A stretch of 64,000 nucleotides of DNA from Paenibacillus peoriae (GTDB lineage: Bacteria; Bacillota; Bacilli; Paenibacillales; Paenibacillaceae): positions 115,001 through 179,000 of the forward strand of contig NZ_CP092831.1 of the NCBI RefSeq assembly GCF_022531965.1. Reading direction: 5' to 3'. Below, in pieces: positions 40,786-49,848 of the stretch; the stretch's first letter is position 1, and each line of letters opens with the position of its first letter. The notes beneath the pieces were generated by a model. It made no database searches. It was not told where the DNA came from and was given only the letters and a program-made list of their open reading frames with translations. A program made the position numbers and the translations under genes.

Positions 40786-41679
40786 ATGATGGAATTGAGA
40801 CATCTCAAGTATTTTTTGGCGATCGCAGAGGCCGGACAGATTACAGCGGCAGCCAAAAAGCTGCAAATCGCACAGCCTCCCTTAAGTCAGCAGCTCATGC
40901 AACTGGAGGAAGAGCTTGGTGTAAAGCTCGTGCATCGAGGCTCACGAAGCATCCAGTTGACGGAGGCCGGCATCATTTTACAGAATAGGGCCAAGCAGAT
41001 TCTGGAGCTGACAGATGCCACAACGAGAGAAATTAACGATTTTGCCTTGGGGATGAAGGGTACGCTTACCATTGGAACGGTCTCCTCTTCCGGCGCAGCC
41101 CTAATGAAAGACAGGCTTTCCGAATTTCATAAAACCTATGCGGGTGTAAAATTTGAAATTCATGAGGGAAATACCTTTAGGATTCTCGATCTTTTGAACA
41201 AAGGAATTGTCGAGGTCGGTATCGTCAGAACCCCTTTTAATACCACTGATTTAGGGTGCAGATATGCGTCCTCCGAACCGATGATCGCAGTGATGACAGA
41301 AGAACATGACTGGAACCCCGAACAGAAGACCATCCCGTTGTCTGACTTGAAAAACAGGCCGCTCATCGTTTATCGCCGCTTTGAACAATTGATCCACGAT
41401 ACCTGTATAAAGCATGGCTTTGAGCCAAATTTCTTTTGCAAAAACGATGATGCTCGCACCACGCTTCATTGGGCTAATGAAGGGTTGGGGATCGGTATGA
41501 TTTCGCGGTCTGCGTTGTCACTCGGAAGCAATAACCAGTTAATCGTTAAGGAAATTATGTGTGAAGAATTGCATACACGTGTGGCGGCTGTCTGGATGAA
41601 GGATAAATACATGTCTTCTCTAGCCTCTCGATTCATTGAAAGTTTTAGCCAAGCATCTGATGGAGCTGACTTAAGGTAG
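40786..41679 (+). CDS. LysR family transcriptional regulator
   Basis: 297-aa regulator. The winged-helix domain (about 1-60) has the family signature TAAAKKLQIAQPPLSQQLMQLEEELGVKL. The effector-binding domain (about 92-290) follows. The start is ATG 40786, seven bases after GGAGG. It is divergent from the heterodimeric exporter, the classical arrangement for a LysR protein controlling its neighbour. The effector is unknown. Confidence 0.9.
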   Translation: MMELRHLKYFLAIAEAGQITAAAKKLQIAQPPLSQQLMQLEEELGVKLVHRGSRSIQLTEAGIILQNRAKQILELTDATTREINDFALGMKGTLTIGTVSSSGAALMKDRLSEFHKTYAGVKFEIHEGNTFRILDLLNKGIVEVGIVRTPFNTTDLGCRYASSEPMIAVMTEEHDWNPEQKTIPLSDLKNRPLIVYRRFEQLIHDTCIKHGFEPNFFCKNDDARTTLHWANEGLGIGMISRSALSLGSNNQLIVKEIMCEELHTRVAAVWMKDKYMSSLASRFIESFSQASDGADLR

Positions 41680-41786
41680 CTAAATTTTTTGGATGAAAGC
41701 ATCTTTTTGTAAAAACTCATTTGAATTGCAATCGGGAACTGGATATAGTAGTACAGTAGGATAGCAATAGAATGGAGTTTGAATAC

Positions 41787-42206
41787 ATGCCACATAATGC
41801 AAAGGTCCGAATCCGTCTTCATAGTCATCATGACGGAGAAGATGTGGTACAGGAACTTCCCGGAGAAGCGATTGTGCGTGGGAAGCATCTATATATAAGG
41901 TACGATGAGCCGCAAGAAAGTCCTGAGGGCGGTACGACACGGAACACAGTCAAAATCGGACCGGATGAGCTAAAGCTGATTCGTCACGGTGAGGTACAAT
42001 CAGAGCAGTCGTTTGCGCTGGGACGCAGGTTGCCTGGATTTTACCGCTCGCCTTATTTAAACCTGAACATGTCTGCGCATACGCAGAAGCTCGATATTCG
42101 GATGGATGGATTCAGCGGGCATGTGAGCTGGACCTATGATCTGTACGTATTTGAGGATTTCTCGGGGCATTTTGCCATCAGTTTGCATATACAGGAGGAG
42201 CAATAA
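41787..42206 (+). CDS. ywiB: YwiB family protein (DUF1934)
   Basis: 139-aa beta-barrel protein of the calycin-like DUF1934 family, of unknown function. The start is taken as ATG 41787 ([10 protein letters not shown]), ten bases after GGAG; the ATG five codons earlier contains that site. The strands end with the conserved ISYDMHV-like segment, here [21 protein letters not shown]. It is followed by argS after two bases, the same pair found in B. subtilis, so it is cotranscribed with argS. Confidence 0.85.
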   Translation: MPHNAKVRIRLHSHHDGEDVVQELPGEAIVRGKHLYIRYDEPQESPEGGTTRNTVKIGPDELKLIRHGEVQSEQSFALGRRLPGFYRSPYLNLNMSAHTQKLDIRMDGFSGHVSWTYDLYVFEDFSGHFAISLHIQEEQ

Positions 42207-42208
42207 TC

Positions 42209-43888
42209 ATGACAAGCAATCCACTGGAACTTATTAATCAAAAGGTGACTTCAGCAATTGAGGCGGCGGTGCTGGCTGCCGGAATCGTGAGCCGCGAAGA
42301 GCTGCCGACCATTACGCTGGAGGTGCCCAAGGACAAGTCACACGGTGATTTGGCTACCAACGCTGCGATGCAGCTCACCCGCATTGCGAAGAAGAACCCA
42401 CGGCAAATCGCTGAAGACTTAATCGCGAATATGGATTTAGCTTCCGCTTCTATTGAAAGTGCGGAAATCGCTGGACCGGGTTTTATTAACTTCCGCCTGA
42501 ACAAGAGCTACCTGTATGCAGTCATTGGACAAGTGCAGGAGCAGGGGGCAGATTACGGGCGTATACAGGAAGGTGCAGGCAAAAAGGTACAAATCGAGTT
42601 TGTCAGCGCCAATCCGACAGGTAGCCTTCACTTAGGTCATGCACGTGGTGCAGCCGTAGGGGATGCTCTCTGCAACGTGCTTGATTTTGCCGGATACAAA
42701 GTAACTCGTGAATACTATATTAATGATGCGGGCAACCAGATTTACAACATGAGCCGCTCTATTGAAGCGCGTTATTTGCAGGAGCTGGGACAGCCTGCGG
42801 AGATGCCGGAAGATGGTTACCATGGTGAGGATATCATCGGGTTTGCCAAGGAACTGGTGGCTGAAAAGGGCGATTCTCTGTTGTCCATGGAACCGGGAGA
42901 TCGTGCTGCTTATTTCCGTGACTACGGTCTGGAAAAGGAACTAAACAAGATTAAGCGTGATCTGGAGCTGTTCCGTGTACCTTTTGACTCCTGGTTCAGC
43001 GAAACGTCGCTGTATGAAAATGGTGAAGTGCTTAAAGCGCTGAATGAGCTGCGTGACCGTGAAGAGATTTACGAGAAGGACGGAGCTACATGGCTGAATA
43101 CGACCAAGTACGGCGACGATAAAGACCGTGTCTTGATCAAAAATGACGGTACATATACGTACCTGACCCCGGATATCGCTTACCATCGCGATAAATATGC
43201 TCGTGGGTATGACACGATCATCAACATTTGGGGAGCGGATCACCATGGCTATATTCCACGGATGAAGGCAGCAATGGAAGCACTGGGTAATGACCCGGAT
43301 AAGCTTAAAGTGTTGATTGCCCAAATGGTCAGCTTGTTCCAAAATGGGGAAAAAGTAAAAATGTCCAAACGTACTGGCAAGGCCGTGACGATGGAAGATC
43401 TGATGGAAGAAGTGGGTGTAGACGCGATCCGTTACTTCTTCACTATGCGCAGCATGGATTCGCACCTGGATTTTGACATGGATTTGGCGATTTCCACTTC
43501 CAATGAGAATCCAGTATTCTACGTACAATATGCGCACGCACGTGCATGCAGCGTATATCGTCAAGCTGAAGAGCAGGGGATTGCTGTGCTGCCGTTGGCA
43601 GAAGTTGACTTGTCCAAGCTGACGGCTGAGCATGAATACGATTTGCTCCGCAAAATCGGCGAGCTGCCGGAGGAAGTATCGGTGGCGGCTGCAAACTTTG
43701 CACCACACCGTATGATTCGCTATGTCTACGAGCTGGCTTCATTGTTCCACAGCTACTATAAGGCAGAGCGCGTCATTACAGAGGATGCCGCTCAAACGCA
43801 GGCACGCTTGGCGTTGTTTGGTGCGGTGCGCACGACCATTGCCAACGTACTGAAGCTAGTGGGCGTGTCTGCACCGGAACGTATGTAA
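42209..43888 (+). CDS. argS: Arginyl-tRNA synthetase
   Basis: Charges tRNA-Arg; class I synthetase. The 559-aa protein has the N-terminal tRNA D-loop recognition domain (about 1-110), the HIGH motif as [14 protein letters not shown], and [10 protein letters not shown]. The C-terminal helical anticodon-binding domain (about 440-559) is the DALR-type. The start ATG lies behind GGAGGAG, which is inside the 3' end of ywiB. A strong terminator follows. Confidence 0.97.
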   Translation: MTSNPLELINQKVTSAIEAAVLAAGIVSREELPTITLEVPKDKSHGDLATNAAMQLTRIAKKNPRQIAEDLIANMDLASASIESAEIAGPGFINFRLNKSYLYAVIGQVQEQGADYGRIQEGAGKKVQIEFVSANPTGSLHLGHARGAAVGDALCNVLDFAGYKVTREYYINDAGNQIYNMSRSIEARYLQELGQPAEMPEDGYHGEDIIGFAKELVAEKGDSLLSMEPGDRAAYFRDYGLEKELNKIKRDLELFRVPFDSWFSETSLYENGEVLKALNELRDREEIYEKDGATWLNTTKYGDDKDRVLIKNDGTYTYLTPDIAYHRDKYARGYDTIINIWGADHHGYIPRMKAAMEALGNDPDKLKVLIAQMVSLFQNGEKVKMSKRTGKAVTMEDLMEEVGVDAIRYFFTMRSMDSHLDFDMDLAISTSNENPVFYVQYAHARACSVYRQAEEQGIAVLPLAEVDLSKLTAEHEYDLLRKIGELPEEVSVAAANFAPHRMIRYVYELASLFHSYYKAERVITEDAAQTQARLALFGAVRTTIANVLKLVGVSAPERM

Positions 43889-43934
43889 GCAAGCAACTTT
43901 AACATCATGACCTTGTAGTCATATAAATAATAAT

Positions 43935-43985
43935 AAAAGGAACCGAGGCGCCACTCTCAACAGGTTGGCGCCTCGGTTCCTTTTT
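43935..43985. terminator. argS terminator, bidirectional
   Basis: A 19-bp perfect stem, AAAAGGAACCGAGGCGCCA / TGGCGCCTCGGTTCCTTTT, with T-runs on both strands. It serves argS and the convergent CYTH-like gene. Confidence 0.95.
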
Positions 43986-43998
43986 ATGTTGGATTAGC

Positions 43999-44859
43999 TT
44001 AGTAGCGTTCCAGTACCAAATTCGTTTTCAGGGAATCGGCGGGAACCAGCCATCCTTTGGATTGCAACAGGTTCATCAGCTTGGTGCGGTTGCTGGCGGC
44101 AACACTGTAATCCGAGGTTTTGAAGGAGATTTCGATAATATTTTCTGTACCTGATCCGTTTGCGCTGCGAATAGGCCATATTTCAACGTCGGTATCCAGT
44201 CCCTGAAAGCTACCTTCATATTTGCTGACCTGTACCGGACCGCGTACTCTGGAGTCTGCCAGAGTTTTCTTGCCCCAGTTGCTGGATTTCCAGTTTTGCA
44301 GCTTGCCCGGAAGATTAACCTGTAGTTGCTTTAATGCTTGATCTGGGGAAGGCAGAGCCAATCCTTTGGAGGCGTTTGTTTTTTTATCATTGGAAAAACT
44401 TAGTGTTTGCTTGCTGTATCCCCAATCCACCTCAGCCTCATAATTATCATCAGACGCGCTGAACCCTTCTTTATTCGCTTGGGTGAGCGCCGCGTCGATA
44501 TTTCCATTTGTGACCGTATAGCGCTTTTTGTAGGTTAATTCATAATTTTTTTTGTCCTCTTTTTTGCGAAACCTCACGTTCCAGCCCTCGTCATTTAATT
44601 GCAATGAATTTGTATCAAAATACTCGACGCTCAATCGTTGTGCATCGTCGCTAATTTGAAACTCGTTCACGATGCCACTTTTTAATGAGCCATCCGCATT
44701 GAGCACCTGAGCCGTATCCAGTAGTAGCTTCACCTCATAGCTTGGTGTGGCATTGGCGGCAGCTTGTACCGGTTCTGCTCCTTTCCATCCTGTTACGAGC
44801 AGTACTGCACTCAGAGTTACTACCGACATCAATTGGGTGATACGAAGGCCTGTTTTCAT
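43999..44859 (-). CDS. Secreted CYTH-like domain protein
   Basis: 286-aa protein with a signal peptide (about 1-34, ending VQAA). The mature part looks like a CYTH/triphosphate-tunnel fold: YEVKLLLD at the start, VEYFDT-x5-L-x4-WNVRFRKKED, NYELTYKKRY, and a closing IIEISFKTSD with R-x-L. The first EXEXK motif is reduced to a single E-x-K. CYTH proteins normally act on triphosphates inside cells, so an exported one is unusual. The start is ATG 44859, after GGAGAGG. No partner gene is evident. Confidence 0.7.
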   Translation of the reverse strand: MKTGLRITQLMSVVTLSAVLLVTGWKGAEPVQAAANATPSYEVKLLLDTAQVLNADGSLKSGIVNEFQISDDAQRLSVEYFDTNSLQLNDEGWNVRFRKKEDKKNYELTYKKRYTVTNGNIDAALTQANKEGFSASDDNYEAEVDWGYSKQTLSFSNDKKTNASKGLALPSPDQALKQLQVNLPGKLQNWKSSNWGKKTLADSRVRGPVQVSKYEGSFQGLDTDVEIWPIRSANGSGTENIIEISFKTSDYSVAASNRTKLMNLLQSKGWLVPADSLKTNLVLERY

Positions 44860-44985
44860 TTCATCCTCTCCTGTTCGTCCGAATAGGTTACACGCTACAC
44901 TTTACGGGTGTATTGTCAGTCGTATGTCAAAGCACGAGGGTACTCCGGTAAAAAAAAGACATAATTTCTATATGACAGGTAAGAT

Positions 44986-45879
44986 TTAATCTTGGTTCCA
45001 TGATAAATATTCGGTGAATCTGTGAATGAGCGCCGAGCGATGGCGGTCTTTGTTGCTGACCATATAAATATACCGCTCAACAGACTGCCCCGGAATAGGT
45101 CTTACAACCAGTAAGCCCCGCTCAACCTCTGACTGAACGGCAATGCGAGATACAAAGGAGATGTGTTCTCCCAGCATAACCGCCTGTTTGATGGCTTCCA
45201 GTGAATCCAACTCCAGATAGGAGGGAAGTCGCCGACTCCCACGCTCCAGCCATTTGTCGGTCACGTGGCGTGTGCTGGAATCCTTGCCATGTAATACGAA
45301 GGAGGAAGAAGCGATAAGCTCGGGTGTCAAATCGGTTTCGTTGGCGAGCGGATGAGTGGGTGAGCAGATGAGCATCAGTTCATCTTCGCCCAAGGATTCT
45401 GAGAGTAGCGTTGGGGATTGAAACGGCTCTGCCGAAATGATGCCAAGATCAATTTCGTGACGAGCGAGCATGTCCTTGATCACGGGCGCAGTTTTCACAG
45501 ACAAGGCGATGTGAATACCCGGATGCTCACGGGCAAAGCGGTGCAACACAGCAGGAAGCAAGTAGGTAGCGGGTACATAGCTTGCGCCAATACGTATGCT
45601 TCCCCGCTGGAGCGTATCGAACTCGCGGACGACTCGCTCAGCTTCGGCAGCCAGTGCATTAATTTTGCTGGCATAGTGCAGTAGCGCATTTCCAGCATCC
45701 GTCAGGATGATTTTGCCCATGCGTGTGTCAAACAGCTTTACGCCGAATTCACGCTCCAGATTTTTCATATGAAAAGTAACAGTGGGTTGCTTTAGGCCAA
45801 GAAGCTCGGCGACCGTGGTAATTTTATGGTGCTTATTCAGCAGTTCTACAATATGTAACTTTAGAAGACTTAAATTCAC
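44986..45879 (-). CDS. LysR family regulator of the ABC importer
   Basis: 297-aa LysR protein. The DNA-binding domain (about 1-60) includes TTVAELLGLKQPTVTFHMKNLEREFGVKLF; the effector domain follows (about 90-290). It most resembles the CysL/CbbR-like branch, which often senses metabolites of sulfur, nitrogen or carbon uptake. The start is GTG 45879 behind GCGAGG. It is divergent from the four-gene importer unit with two palindromes between them. Confidence 0.88.
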   Translation of the reverse strand: MNLSLLKLHIVELLNKHHKITTVAELLGLKQPTVTFHMKNLEREFGVKLFDTRMGKIILTDAGNALLHYASKINALAAEAERVVREFDTLQRGSIRIGASYVPATYLLPAVLHRFAREHPGIHIALSVKTAPVIKDMLARHEIDLGIISAEPFQSPTLLSESLGEDELMLICSPTHPLANETDLTPELIASSSFVLHGKDSSTRHVTDKWLERGSRRLPSYLELDSLEAIKQAVMLGEHISFVSRIAVQSEVERGLLVVRPIPGQSVERYIYMVSNKDRHRSALIHRFTEYLSWNQD

Positions 45880-45953
45880 TTAGAATGCCTCGCTTTCAGG
45901 TTAATTGAACAATCATGCCTATTTGTATGGGTAGCAGCATCAATCCCCTCTAT

Positions 45954-45980
45954 ATAGATTAAATCTATGAGTGTTAACAC
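45954..45980. promoter_or_regulatory. LysR-type operator palindromes
   Basis: A perfect 15-bp palindrome ATAGATT-A-AATCTAT (45954-45968) contains the LysR T-N11-A motif (T45955, A45967). A second perfect palindrome, GTGTTAACAC (45971-45980), follows two bases later. Both lie in the divergent gap and are the best candidates for the regulator's binding site. Confidence 0.6.
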
Positions 45981-46081
45981 AATTCATTGAAATAATTAAT
46001 TTTGTTTTAACTTTCCAATAACACAGGTTGCGAATTCAAGTTTTACACTGGGGTCAGTCAGAAGAACAGGCAGGTAATGCG

Positions 46082-47080
46082 ATGAATCAGGATCTATATA
46101 TTCACGGATTAAGTAAAACCTTCAGCCAAATAACAGCGCTGCATGAGACGAATCTGGTCGTACGACGGGGTAAATTCACAACACTGCTCGGACCGTCCGG
46201 ATGTGGGAAAACAACGCTCTTGCGCTTGATTGCTGGTCTGGAGACACCGGATACCGGCACAATCACGATGGGAGAGGAAATTCTTTTTTCGGCTGAACGC
46301 AAAAAGGATATTCCCGCGCATCTCCGCCACTTTGGTATGGTCTTTCAGGATTTCGCGTTGTGGCCGCATATGACGGTGTTTGAAAATGTGGCCTTCGGCC
46401 TGCGTGCGGGCAAGCGGGGGAAAGGGTTTGCCAGCGCCCGAGACAAGGAACTGCGGACAGTGGTGCTGGAGGCGCTCGACATGGTCAGATTGTCAGGGAT
46501 GGAGGATCGGTATCCTCATCAGCTATCCGGTGGTCAGCAGCAGCGGGTTGCCTTCGCAAGAGCGGTTGCTATCCGGCCTCGACTGGTGTTGTTCGACGAG
46601 CCTCTCAGTGCGCTGGATGCGGTGCTACGGGAGGAGATGCGCATTGAGATGCTGTCGCTTGTGCGCGATCTGGGGCTGACCGCCCTATATGTCACCCATG
46701 ATCAGATCGAGGCCATGTCCATGTCTGATGAAGTGGTTGTTATGAAAAATGGACATATTTTGCAGACCGGAACACCAGAGGTGATCTACGGTTGCCCAGC
46801 TCATCCAGAGGTGGCGAGGTTTATCGGCAAATCCAACTGGCTGGAGTTGGAACGGACACTGTTTCGTCCTGAACATGTCCGTTGGGAACAGGAGCAAGCG
46901 GATCAGCACGCTTTTACAGTAGAGATCATGCATGTCAGCTATGTCGGCGATCGTTATGAAATTCGTATACTAGCCGAGAACGGTGAGCAATGGACTGCAT
47001 ATCACTCCACCCGCTTGCCGATTGGCGAGAAAATGCACATTTGGGTATCACCGCAACACATCCACCAACTTGAAGCATAA
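46082..47080 (+). CDS. ABC importer ATPase, Fe(III)/phosphonate type
   Basis: 332-aa ATPase of the FbpC/PotA-like class. Walker A is GPSGCGKTT, signature LSGGQQQR, Walker B VLFDEPLSALDA and H-loop VTHDQ. The C-terminal part (about 240-332) is a TOBE-like regulatory domain. The start is ATG 46082 (MNQDLYIHGL); a weak site GGCAGG precedes it and an upstream in-frame start at 46028 cannot be excluded. It is first gene of the importer operon (46.1-51.2 kb). The substrate is not determined. Confidence 0.88.
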   Translation: MNQDLYIHGLSKTFSQITALHETNLVVRRGKFTTLLGPSGCGKTTLLRLIAGLETPDTGTITMGEEILFSAERKKDIPAHLRHFGMVFQDFALWPHMTVFENVAFGLRAGKRGKGFASARDKELRTVVLEALDMVRLSGMEDRYPHQLSGGQQQRVAFARAVAIRPRLVLFDEPLSALDAVLREEMRIEMLSLVRDLGLTALYVTHDQIEAMSMSDEVVVMKNGHILQTGTPEVIYGCPAHPEVARFIGKSNWLELERTLFRPEHVRWEQEQADQHAFTVEIMHVSYVGDRYEIRILAENGEQWTAYHSTRLPIGEKMHIWVSPQHIHQLEA

Positions 47081-47100
47081 GGAAAAGGGGTATATATAAG

Positions 47101-48171
47101 ATGATGAATAGGCATGTTTTTCGTACAGGATGGAAAAAAGGGACGATGCTCGCATTAACCTTGACTTTTGGACTCGCTGTGGCGGGTTGCGGAACAGCAA
47201 CGCCAACCAAGGATGGGGCGCCAGCTAATGGATCAGCAGGACAAGCGGAGGCGGCATCCACCGATCAGAAGTTGGTGGTCTACAGCGCAGGCCCGGATGG
47301 ACTGGCGAAAAAGCTGATAGCAGGATATGAGGCGCAGAGCGGAGTGAAGGTAGAGTTGTTTCAGGGAACGACAGGAAAAATTTTGGCCCGTATGGAAGCC
47401 GAGAAGACGAATCCGGTAGCGGACGTGGTTGTGCTGGCATCGCTTCCGTCTGTACAAGGCTTGAAAAAGGAAGGACTAACACTGCCTTACCCGGATGCCA
47501 AAAACGCGGACAAGCTAAATCCAGACTGGTCCGATAAGGAGGGCAACTACTTCAGTACCAGTGCTTCTGCTCTGGGCATTGCGTATAACACAAAGCTGGT
47601 GAAAACACCACCAACTTCATGGGCCGATTTAGCGAAGCCTGAGTACAAGGATCAGGTTAACATCCCCGACCCATCACTGTCCGGCTCAGCATTGGACTTT
47701 ATGACAGGCTATCTGAGCGCCAAGGGCGATGGAGGCTGGACGTTGTTTGAGCAGTACAAGGCAAACGGTGTGGCCATGGCTGGTGCCAATCAGGAAGCGC
47801 TGGACCCCGTGATTACCGGAGCTAAAGGTATAGTCGTTGCTGCGGTCGATTACATGACCTACAAGGCTAAAGCCAAAGGCGAGCCGATTGACATCGTCTA
47901 TCCAACAGAGGGAACCGTCATCAGCCCACGTCCTGCTGCAATTCTCAAGTCAACGCAGCATGAGCAGAATGCCAAGGCATTTATTGACTATCTGTTGTCG
48001 GACGACGCACAGAAACTAGTAGCGGATGCCTCCTTACTCCCGGGCCGCACGGATATCAAAGCTGACAAGCGTGCCAATCTGGACGAGATCCCATTGCTGA
48101 AGACCAATTGGGAATGGATGGGCGAACATGGATCAGACGTGACAGAGAAGTTCACGCAAATGTTCAAATAA
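47101..48171 (+). CDS. ABC importer substrate-binding lipoprotein
   Basis: 356-aa lipoprotein (lipobox VAGC, Cys at about 30) of the family 1 extracellular solute-binding group near iron- and 2-aminoethylphosphonate-binding proteins. Typical blocks are LVVYSAGPDGLAKKLIAGYEAQSGVKVELFQGTTG and the later VYPTEGTVISPRPAAILK. The two adjacent Tyr that bind iron in FbpA are not clear, so the ligand could be a phosphonate or similar oxyanion. The start is ATG 47101 (or the next ATG), after GGAAAAGGGG; it lies 20 nt after the ATPase gene. Confidence 0.88.
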   Translation: MMNRHVFRTGWKKGTMLALTLTFGLAVAGCGTATPTKDGAPANGSAGQAEAASTDQKLVVYSAGPDGLAKKLIAGYEAQSGVKVELFQGTTGKILARMEAEKTNPVADVVVLASLPSVQGLKKEGLTLPYPDAKNADKLNPDWSDKEGNYFSTSASALGIAYNTKLVKTPPTSWADLAKPEYKDQVNIPDPSLSGSALDFMTGYLSAKGDGGWTLFEQYKANGVAMAGANQEALDPVITGAKGIVVAAVDYMTYKAKAKGEPIDIVYPTEGTVISPRPAAILKSTQHEQNAKAFIDYLLSDDAQKLVADASLLPGRTDIKADKRANLDEIPLLKTNWEWMGEHGSDVTEKFTQMFK

Positions 48172-48175
48172 GCCG

Positions 48176-49846
48176 ATGGGAGGCTTATCCGTTAAACACA
48201 TCAGAGCGTGGTGTCTGACGCTGGCTCTGATCGCGCTTCTTTTCTTGATTGTGATGCCGTTGCTGCAAATCTTTATCCAAAGTGTGTATGTTGATGAAGA
48301 ATTTCAGTGGGATGCACCTTTTCGAACGTTAGCTGCTTCACCATTTGCGGGAGTGCTATTCAGCTCGATTTGGCTAGGTATCTGTGTGATTGCAGGAACA
48401 ACGGTACTTGCACTTCCGCTAGCCTGGATCATGTCCAACACTCGTCTTGCGCACTGGCGCTGGTTGGATGTCGTGCTGCTAATTCCGTTTATGACCCCGC
48501 CCTATATCGGGTCCATGGGCTGGATTCTGTTTATGCAAAAAAACGGATATCTGGAGCAGTTGTTCCCGGACCTGTATTTCTTAACGCCATCCTTCTTTAG
48601 CCTTGGTGGCATGGTGATGATCATGAGCCTACATCTATTTCCATTCCTGTACCTGCTGCTGCGCGGGGCGCTGGTGAGGATTGGCGGGAGTCTGGAGGAG
48701 GCGGGTGCCGTAATGGGCGGCGGCTTTCTGTACAGATTCCGTCGAATCATTTTACCGCTGCTGCTTTCGGCTTACGGAATGGGCGCGCTGCTCATTTTCG
48801 TTAAAACGATTGCCGAGTTTGGCACCCCCGCTACCTTTGGGCGACGTATCGGGTATGAGGTCATGACTTCAGAAATCCACAAATACATTTCTAGCTGGCC
48901 CATAGATTTTAGCAAGGCGACGTCGATGGCCTCGGTGCTGTTAACCGCCTGCCTGCTCATGTGGTATGCGCAGTCGGTGATCAACCGGAAGTTTACGTAT
49001 AGGCTGGTAGGTGGTAAAGGTTCGCGTCCGTCCCGTCTTCGTATATCCGGTTGGACTACGGGGCTGAGTGTTGCATTCATTCTATTGTTGCTCATTGCGT
49101 CCATTGGCATTCCTTATTTTTCAATTCTTTCAGCCTCGACGATGAAGCTGAGGGGAATGGGACTTGCCTGGGATAATTTGACGCTCGACTCTTACAAGGA
49201 ACTGCTGTCTTGGGGATCAGAGAGTATGGAGGCGCTCCTGAACAGCGTATTTCTCTCTTTGGGCGCATCGACGCTTGCTGTGGTGCTGGGCACTTGGTTT
49301 GCACTTGTCATTGGCGGCTCACGCACAAGAATCCAACGGACGGTTGATGCATTTAGTTTGCTTCCGAATACGGTGCCGGGAATTGTTATGGTGGTGGGCC
49401 TGATTTTGTGGTGGAACTCACCATGGATGCCGATTCCATTGTATAACACATACGGCATGGTCATTCTGACGTATGTTATCTTGTTTGTTCCTTATACTGT
49501 GCAGTATGTCAAAAGCGTCTTTACACAGGTGGACGCTGGCCTTTTTCAGGCGGGGCAGGTATTTGGCGGGCGACTGTCTTATATATTCCGCCGGATTGTA
49601 CTGCCGCTGATTGTACCGGGAATGCTCGCTGGTTGGATGATGACATTTACCATTGCTTCACGCGAATTGGTAGGATCATTACTGATTTTGCCACCATCCG
49701 TTCAGACGTCAGCAACCTACATATTTGCACAATTTGAACAGGGACAGGTGTCGCTTGGGATGGCGATGGCTGTCATATCGGTCGGAATGACCACGTTGCT
49801 ACTGATCTTAATGGAAAGCTTAAACTCGCGAAGAAAGTGGAAATAA
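48176..49846 (+). CDS. ABC importer permease, two fused domains
   Basis: 556-aa permease with about 12 TM segments. It is a tandem duplication of the BPD_transp_1 domain as in FbpB-type iron permeases, with two EAA loops (SLEEAGAVMGGGFLYRFRRIILPLL and LFQAGQVFGGRLSYIFRRIVLPLI). The start is ATG 48176, four bases after the previous stop, with no good ribosome site upstream, so translation probably depends on the upstream gene. Third gene of the operon. Confidence 0.88.
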   Translation: MGGLSVKHIRAWCLTLALIALLFLIVMPLLQIFIQSVYVDEEFQWDAPFRTLAASPFAGVLFSSIWLGICVIAGTTVLALPLAWIMSNTRLAHWRWLDVVLLIPFMTPPYIGSMGWILFMQKNGYLEQLFPDLYFLTPSFFSLGGMVMIMSLHLFPFLYLLLRGALVRIGGSLEEAGAVMGGGFLYRFRRIILPLLLSAYGMGALLIFVKTIAEFGTPATFGRRIGYEVMTSEIHKYISSWPIDFSKATSMASVLLTACLLMWYAQSVINRKFTYRLVGGKGSRPSRLRISGWTTGLSVAFILLLLIASIGIPYFSILSASTMKLRGMGLAWDNLTLDSYKELLSWGSESMEALLNSVFLSLGASTLAVVLGTWFALVIGGSRTRIQRTVDAFSLLPNTVPGIVMVVGLILWWNSPWMPIPLYNTYGMVILTYVILFVPYTVQYVKSVFTQVDAGLFQAGQVFGGRLSYIFRRIVLPLIVPGMLAGWMMTFTIASRELVGSLLILPPSVQTSATYIFAQFEQGQVSLGMAMAVISVGMTTLLLILMESLNSRRKWK

Positions 49847-49848
49847 TC

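Noticed and set aside
42941-43708. 255-codon frame antisense to argS
   Set aside because: Shadow of argS with no ribosome site and no domain.
45881-46081. Fur box ahead of the Fe(III)-type importer
   Set aside because: No close match to the 19-bp Fur consensus; the palindromes present follow the LysR pattern instead.
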